Shown: positions 61,714 through 64,000 of the stretch, one piece after another
Position numbering within the stretch: position 1 is the stretch's first letter
Layout: the number at the start of each line of letters is the position of its first letter
Assembly (NCBI GenBank): GCA_963753195.1
Contig: CAVWBH010000009.1
Span: 434,001-498,000 of the forward strand
Direction: 5' to 3'
DNA from: Palsa-504 sp963753195
GTDB lineage: Bacteria > Actinomycetota > Actinomycetes > Streptosporangiales > Streptosporangiaceae
Length of the DNA: 64,000 nt
The notes under the pieces: model-generated
What the model was told of the DNA's origin: nothing
The model's input: the letters and a program-made list of their open reading frames with translations, nothing else
Database searches by the model: none
Made by a program: the position numbers and the translations under genes

Positions 61714-62729
61714 GAATCCTGGTCGCCGGCGGAGCCGGGTTCATCGGCTCACATTATGTCCGCACCCTGATCTCCGGAGGGTATCCCGGGTTCACCGATG
61801 CCCGGGTGACCGTGCTCGACAAGCTGACTTATGCCGGCAACCTGGCCAACCTGCAGGCGATCGCGGGCCACCCTCGCTTCACGTTCATCCACGGAGACAT
61901 CTGCGACGCGGCACTGGTCGGGACGGTGGCGCAGGACCACGACATCGTGGTTAACTTCGCCGCCGAGACCCACGTTGACCGGTCCATCGCCGGCGCGTCG
62001 GATTTCGTCGCGGCCAATGTCGCCGGCGTCCAGGTCCTGCTGCAGGCGTGCCTGGACGCGGGGGTCCGGCGGGTCGTCCAGGTCTCCACCGACGAGGTTT
62101 ACGGCAGCGTGGCCCGCGGCTCGTGGTCGGAGGATGCGCCGCTGGCGCCCAACTCACCGTACGCGGCGGCCAAGGCCGGCGGGGACCTGATGGCCCGCGC
62201 CTACTTCAGGACCCATGGGCTCGATGTCATCATCACGCGGTGCGTCAACAATTACGGTCCCTACCAGTTCCCCGAGAAGGTCATCCCGCTCTTTGCCACC
62301 AACCTCCTCGACGGGCGGGCGGTCCCGCTCTACGGCGATGGCGGAAACGTCCGCGGCTGGATCCACGTGGACGACCACTGCCGTGGCATCCAGCTTGCCC
62401 TCGAGCGAGGCCAGGGCGGGGGCATCTACCACATCGGCGGTGAAGTGGAGCTGACCAACCTCCATCTCACGCAGGCCCTGCTGGCCTGCTGCGGCGCGAG
62501 CTGGGACATGGTCACGCGGGTCGACGACCGCAAGGGCCACGACCGCCGCTACAGCCTCGATGACTCGGCGCTGCGCGGCCTTGGCTATGCCCCCCGCACC
62601 CCGTTCGCTGAGGGCCTGCGGGCGACCGTGCAGTGGTACCGGGATAACCGTTCCTGGTGGGAGCCGCTCAAGCCGTCGCCCCGCGAGCCCGGTCTGCGAT
62701 CAGCGGCCGGCGCCCCGGGCGCCCCATGA
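61710..62729 (+). CDS. rfbB: dTDP-glucose 4,6-dehydratase
   Basis: A 339-residue extended SDR. GGAGFIGSHYV (7-17) is the NAD site, VSTDEVYG has Asp128-Glu129, and Tyr151-x3-Lys155 completes the active site. It turns dTDP-glucose into dTDP-4-keto-6-deoxyglucose. ATGA overlaps on both sides join it to rmlA and rmlD. Confidence 0.96.
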   Translation: MRILVAGGAGFIGSHYVRTLISGGYPGFTDARVTVLDKLTYAGNLANLQAIAGHPRFTFIHGDICDAALVGTVAQDHDIVVNFAAETHVDRSIAGASDFVAANVAGVQVLLQACLDAGVRRVVQVSTDEVYGSVARGSWSEDAPLAPNSPYAAAKAGGDLMARAYFRTHGLDVIITRCVNNYGPYQFPEKVIPLFATNLLDGRAVPLYGDGGNVRGWIHVDDHCRGIQLALERGQGGGIYHIGGEVELTNLHLTQALLACCGASWDMVTRVDDRKGHDRRYSLDDSALRGLGYAPRTPFAEGLRATVQWYRDNRSWWEPLKPSPREPGLRSAAGAPGAP

Positions 62730-63649
62730 CGGGATGGCTGGTCACCGGAGCGGGCGGGATGCTCGGCCGGGATCTGGTCGATGTCCTGGGCCGCCTGGGC
62801 CAGGACGTGACCGGCCTACAGCGCCGGGCCCTCGACGTGACAGACTCCTCTGCCGTCCGCGCCCTCATCCTGCGCGTCCGTCCCGCTGTCGTCGTCAACT
62901 GCGCAGCCTGGACCGCTGTCGACGATGCCGAGGCCCGCGAGGACGAGGCCCTCCTGGTCAACGGGCGGGGCGCGGAGAACGTCGCCGCTGCGTGCGCGGC
63001 CAGCGGCTCCCGGCTGGTGCACGTGTCCACCGACTATGTGTTCGGCGGGGATGGCCTTGCTCCCTACGCGGAGTATGACCGCACCGCGCCGCGCACCGCC
63101 TACGGGCGCACCAAGCTGGCCGGGGAGCAGGCCGTGCTCGGGCTGCTCCCCGGGACCGGCTACGTGGTGCGGACCGCCTGGCTGTACGGGGTGCACGGGC
63201 CCAATTTCGTCCGGACGATGACCGGCCTGGAAAACCGGCAGCCATTCGTCGATGTGGTCGCCGACCAGTTGGGGCAGCCGACCTGGGCGGTCGATGTCGC
63301 CGAACAGGTCGTCGCGCTGGCGCGCGCGGCGCCCCCGGCCGGCGTGTACCACGCGACGAGCTCGGGCGAGGCGACCTGGTACGAGCTGGCCGTAGAGGTC
63401 TTCCGGCTGCTCGGCGCCGACCCGGCCCGGGTACGGGCGACCACGAGCGCCGCCTTCTCGCGGCCGGCACCGCGCCCCGCCTACAGCGTGCTCGGCCACG
63501 ACCGCCACGCCGCCGCCGGGTTGGCGCCGATCGGCGACTGGCGGACGGCCCTGAGCCGGGCCTGGCCGGTACTCACCGCCGCGGCCGGGGGCTCACGAGC
63601 CGCGCAGCCGCGCGGCGTGGGCCAGGCAGCCGGCGTAGTCGGGGAGTAG
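62726..63649 (+). CDS. rfbD: dTDP-4-dehydrorhamnose reductase
   Basis: A 307-residue SDR. TGAGGMLGRDL (7-17) binds NADPH, VSTDYVFGG and Tyr126-x3-Lys130 are catalytic. It makes dTDP-L-rhamnose in the last step. The start overlaps the rmlB stop in ATGA. Its 3' end overlaps the convergent rmlC by 57 bases. Confidence 0.95.
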   Translation: MTGWLVTGAGGMLGRDLVDVLGRLGQDVTGLQRRALDVTDSSAVRALILRVRPAVVVNCAAWTAVDDAEAREDEALLVNGRGAENVAAACAASGSRLVHVSTDYVFGGDGLAPYAEYDRTAPRTAYGRTKLAGEQAVLGLLPGTGYVVRTAWLYGVHGPNFVRTMTGLENRQPFVDVVADQLGQPTWAVDVAEQVVALARAAPPAGVYHATSSGEATWYELAVEVFRLLGADPARVRATTSAAFSRPAPRPAYSVLGHDRHAAAGLAPIGDWRTALSRAWPVLTAAAGGSRAAQPRGVGQAAGVVGE

Positions 63650-64000
63650 CCCGGCGGCGCGCGCCTGCGCCAGCGACGGGGCGCGCGCGTCCTTGCCCGA
63701 CAGGATCGGCTCGACGTCATCGGGCCAGGCAATGGCGATCTCGGGGTCGAGCGGGTGAATGCCGCGCTCGCGGCCAGGCTCGTATGCGGTGGAGCACAGG
63801 TACATCACGGTGGCTTCCTCGCTGCGCGCGGCGAAGGCATGCCCGAGCCCCTCGCTGATGAATACGGCGCGCCTCGCCCGGTCGTCGAGCTGGACGGCGG
63901 CCCAGCGGCCGAAGCTGGGTGACCCGGCCCGCAGGTCGACGACGACGTCGATGACCGTGCCGCTGACGCAGGTGACGTACTTCGCCTGGCCGGGCGGCAC
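63593..64000 (-). CDS. rfbC: dTDP-4-dehydrorhamnose 3,5-epimerase (N-terminus beyond window)
   Basis: At least 135 residues of RmlC, entering from the right edge. KYVTCVSGTVIDVVVDLRAGSPSFGRW and VFISEGLGHAFAARSEEATVMYLCS are the cupin core and catalytic region; PLDPEIAIAWPDD is near the end. The missing N-terminus should lie just right of the window. It is opposite in direction to rmlABD, so it has a separate promoter. Together they complete dTDP-L-rhamnose synthesis. Confidence 0.93.
   Translation of the reverse strand: MPPGQAKYVTCVSGTVIDVVVDLRAGSPSFGRWAAVQLDDRARRAVFISEGLGHAFAARSEEATVMYLCSTAYEPGRERGIHPLDPEIAIAWPDDVEPILSGKDARAPSLAQARAAGLLPDYAGCLAHAARLRGS

Overview
The window is GC-rich DNA (about 70%) with strong G/C bias at third codon positions, GTG and TTG starts, probable leaderless genes and long spurious antisense frames. 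Gene content is that of a soil-type actinomycete: F420-dependent luciferase-like oxidoreductases, a PPOX-class F420 protein, DUF1707/PspC proteins, a SigK/RskA pair, a SigG-type ECF factor with a SnoaL tail, a GAF-ANTAR protein and a long-form RmlA. No rRNA, tRNA, CRISPR array, insertion sequence or phage gene was seen, and there is no marker that fixes the genus.

Layout. 1-4 kb: a partial membrane GGDEF-EAL protein behind a secreted subtilisin with a tryptophan-periodic tail. 4-15.4 kb: a catabolic block with two luciferase-like oxidoreductases, an MFS transporter, a Baeyer-Villiger monooxygenase, two HSL-type esterases and a nitrilase; ketone to ester to alcohol plus acid is the plausible theme. 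15.4-23.6 kb: RecQ, PPOX protein, MgtE-N/CBS plus DUF1003 proteins, a TetR/hydrolase/cupin-remnant locus, and an ABC exporter. 23.8-31.8 kb: an AbiEi/DUF559-like protein, a 16-bp minisatellite, a small Cys/IPPPP repeat protein, a PspC/DUF1707 envelope cluster with a two-component system, an SGNH esterase and an SDR. 31.9-41 kb: a SigG-type sigma factor, a decayed copy of the AbiEi-like gene, a secreted-repeat protein, a membrane pseudokinase, an MFS protein, acylphosphatase and acetate kinase.

41-46 kb holds a coherent regulatory unit. A Tat-signal protein, a DUF4331 protein and a small partner lie convergent to sigK-rskA. Both transcription units carry the same promoter-like element, CCATCC-N16-CGAAG, suggesting one autoregulated SigK-type regulon. 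46-54 kb is rich in small, hypothetical and broken genes (an amber-interrupted membrane protein, a glgX relic, an antitoxin fragment) with a STAS protein, GAF-ANTAR protein, two transglutaminase-like proteins and a DUF202 pair. 54-64 kb carries a DUF3887 protein, a FAD oxidoreductase, a lower-GC glycan pair (pyruvyl transferase, methyltransferase), an MFS relic, AlkB, a fused glycosyltransferase/heparinase relic, and the dTDP-L-rhamnose genes rmlA-rmlB-rmlD with rmlC convergent at the right edge.

Two features run through the window: unusually many short tandem repeats, mostly in frame within proteins, and at least seven gene relics. Both suggest an accessory, actively remodelled region. Functions are inferred from recognised motifs and context; no searches were run.
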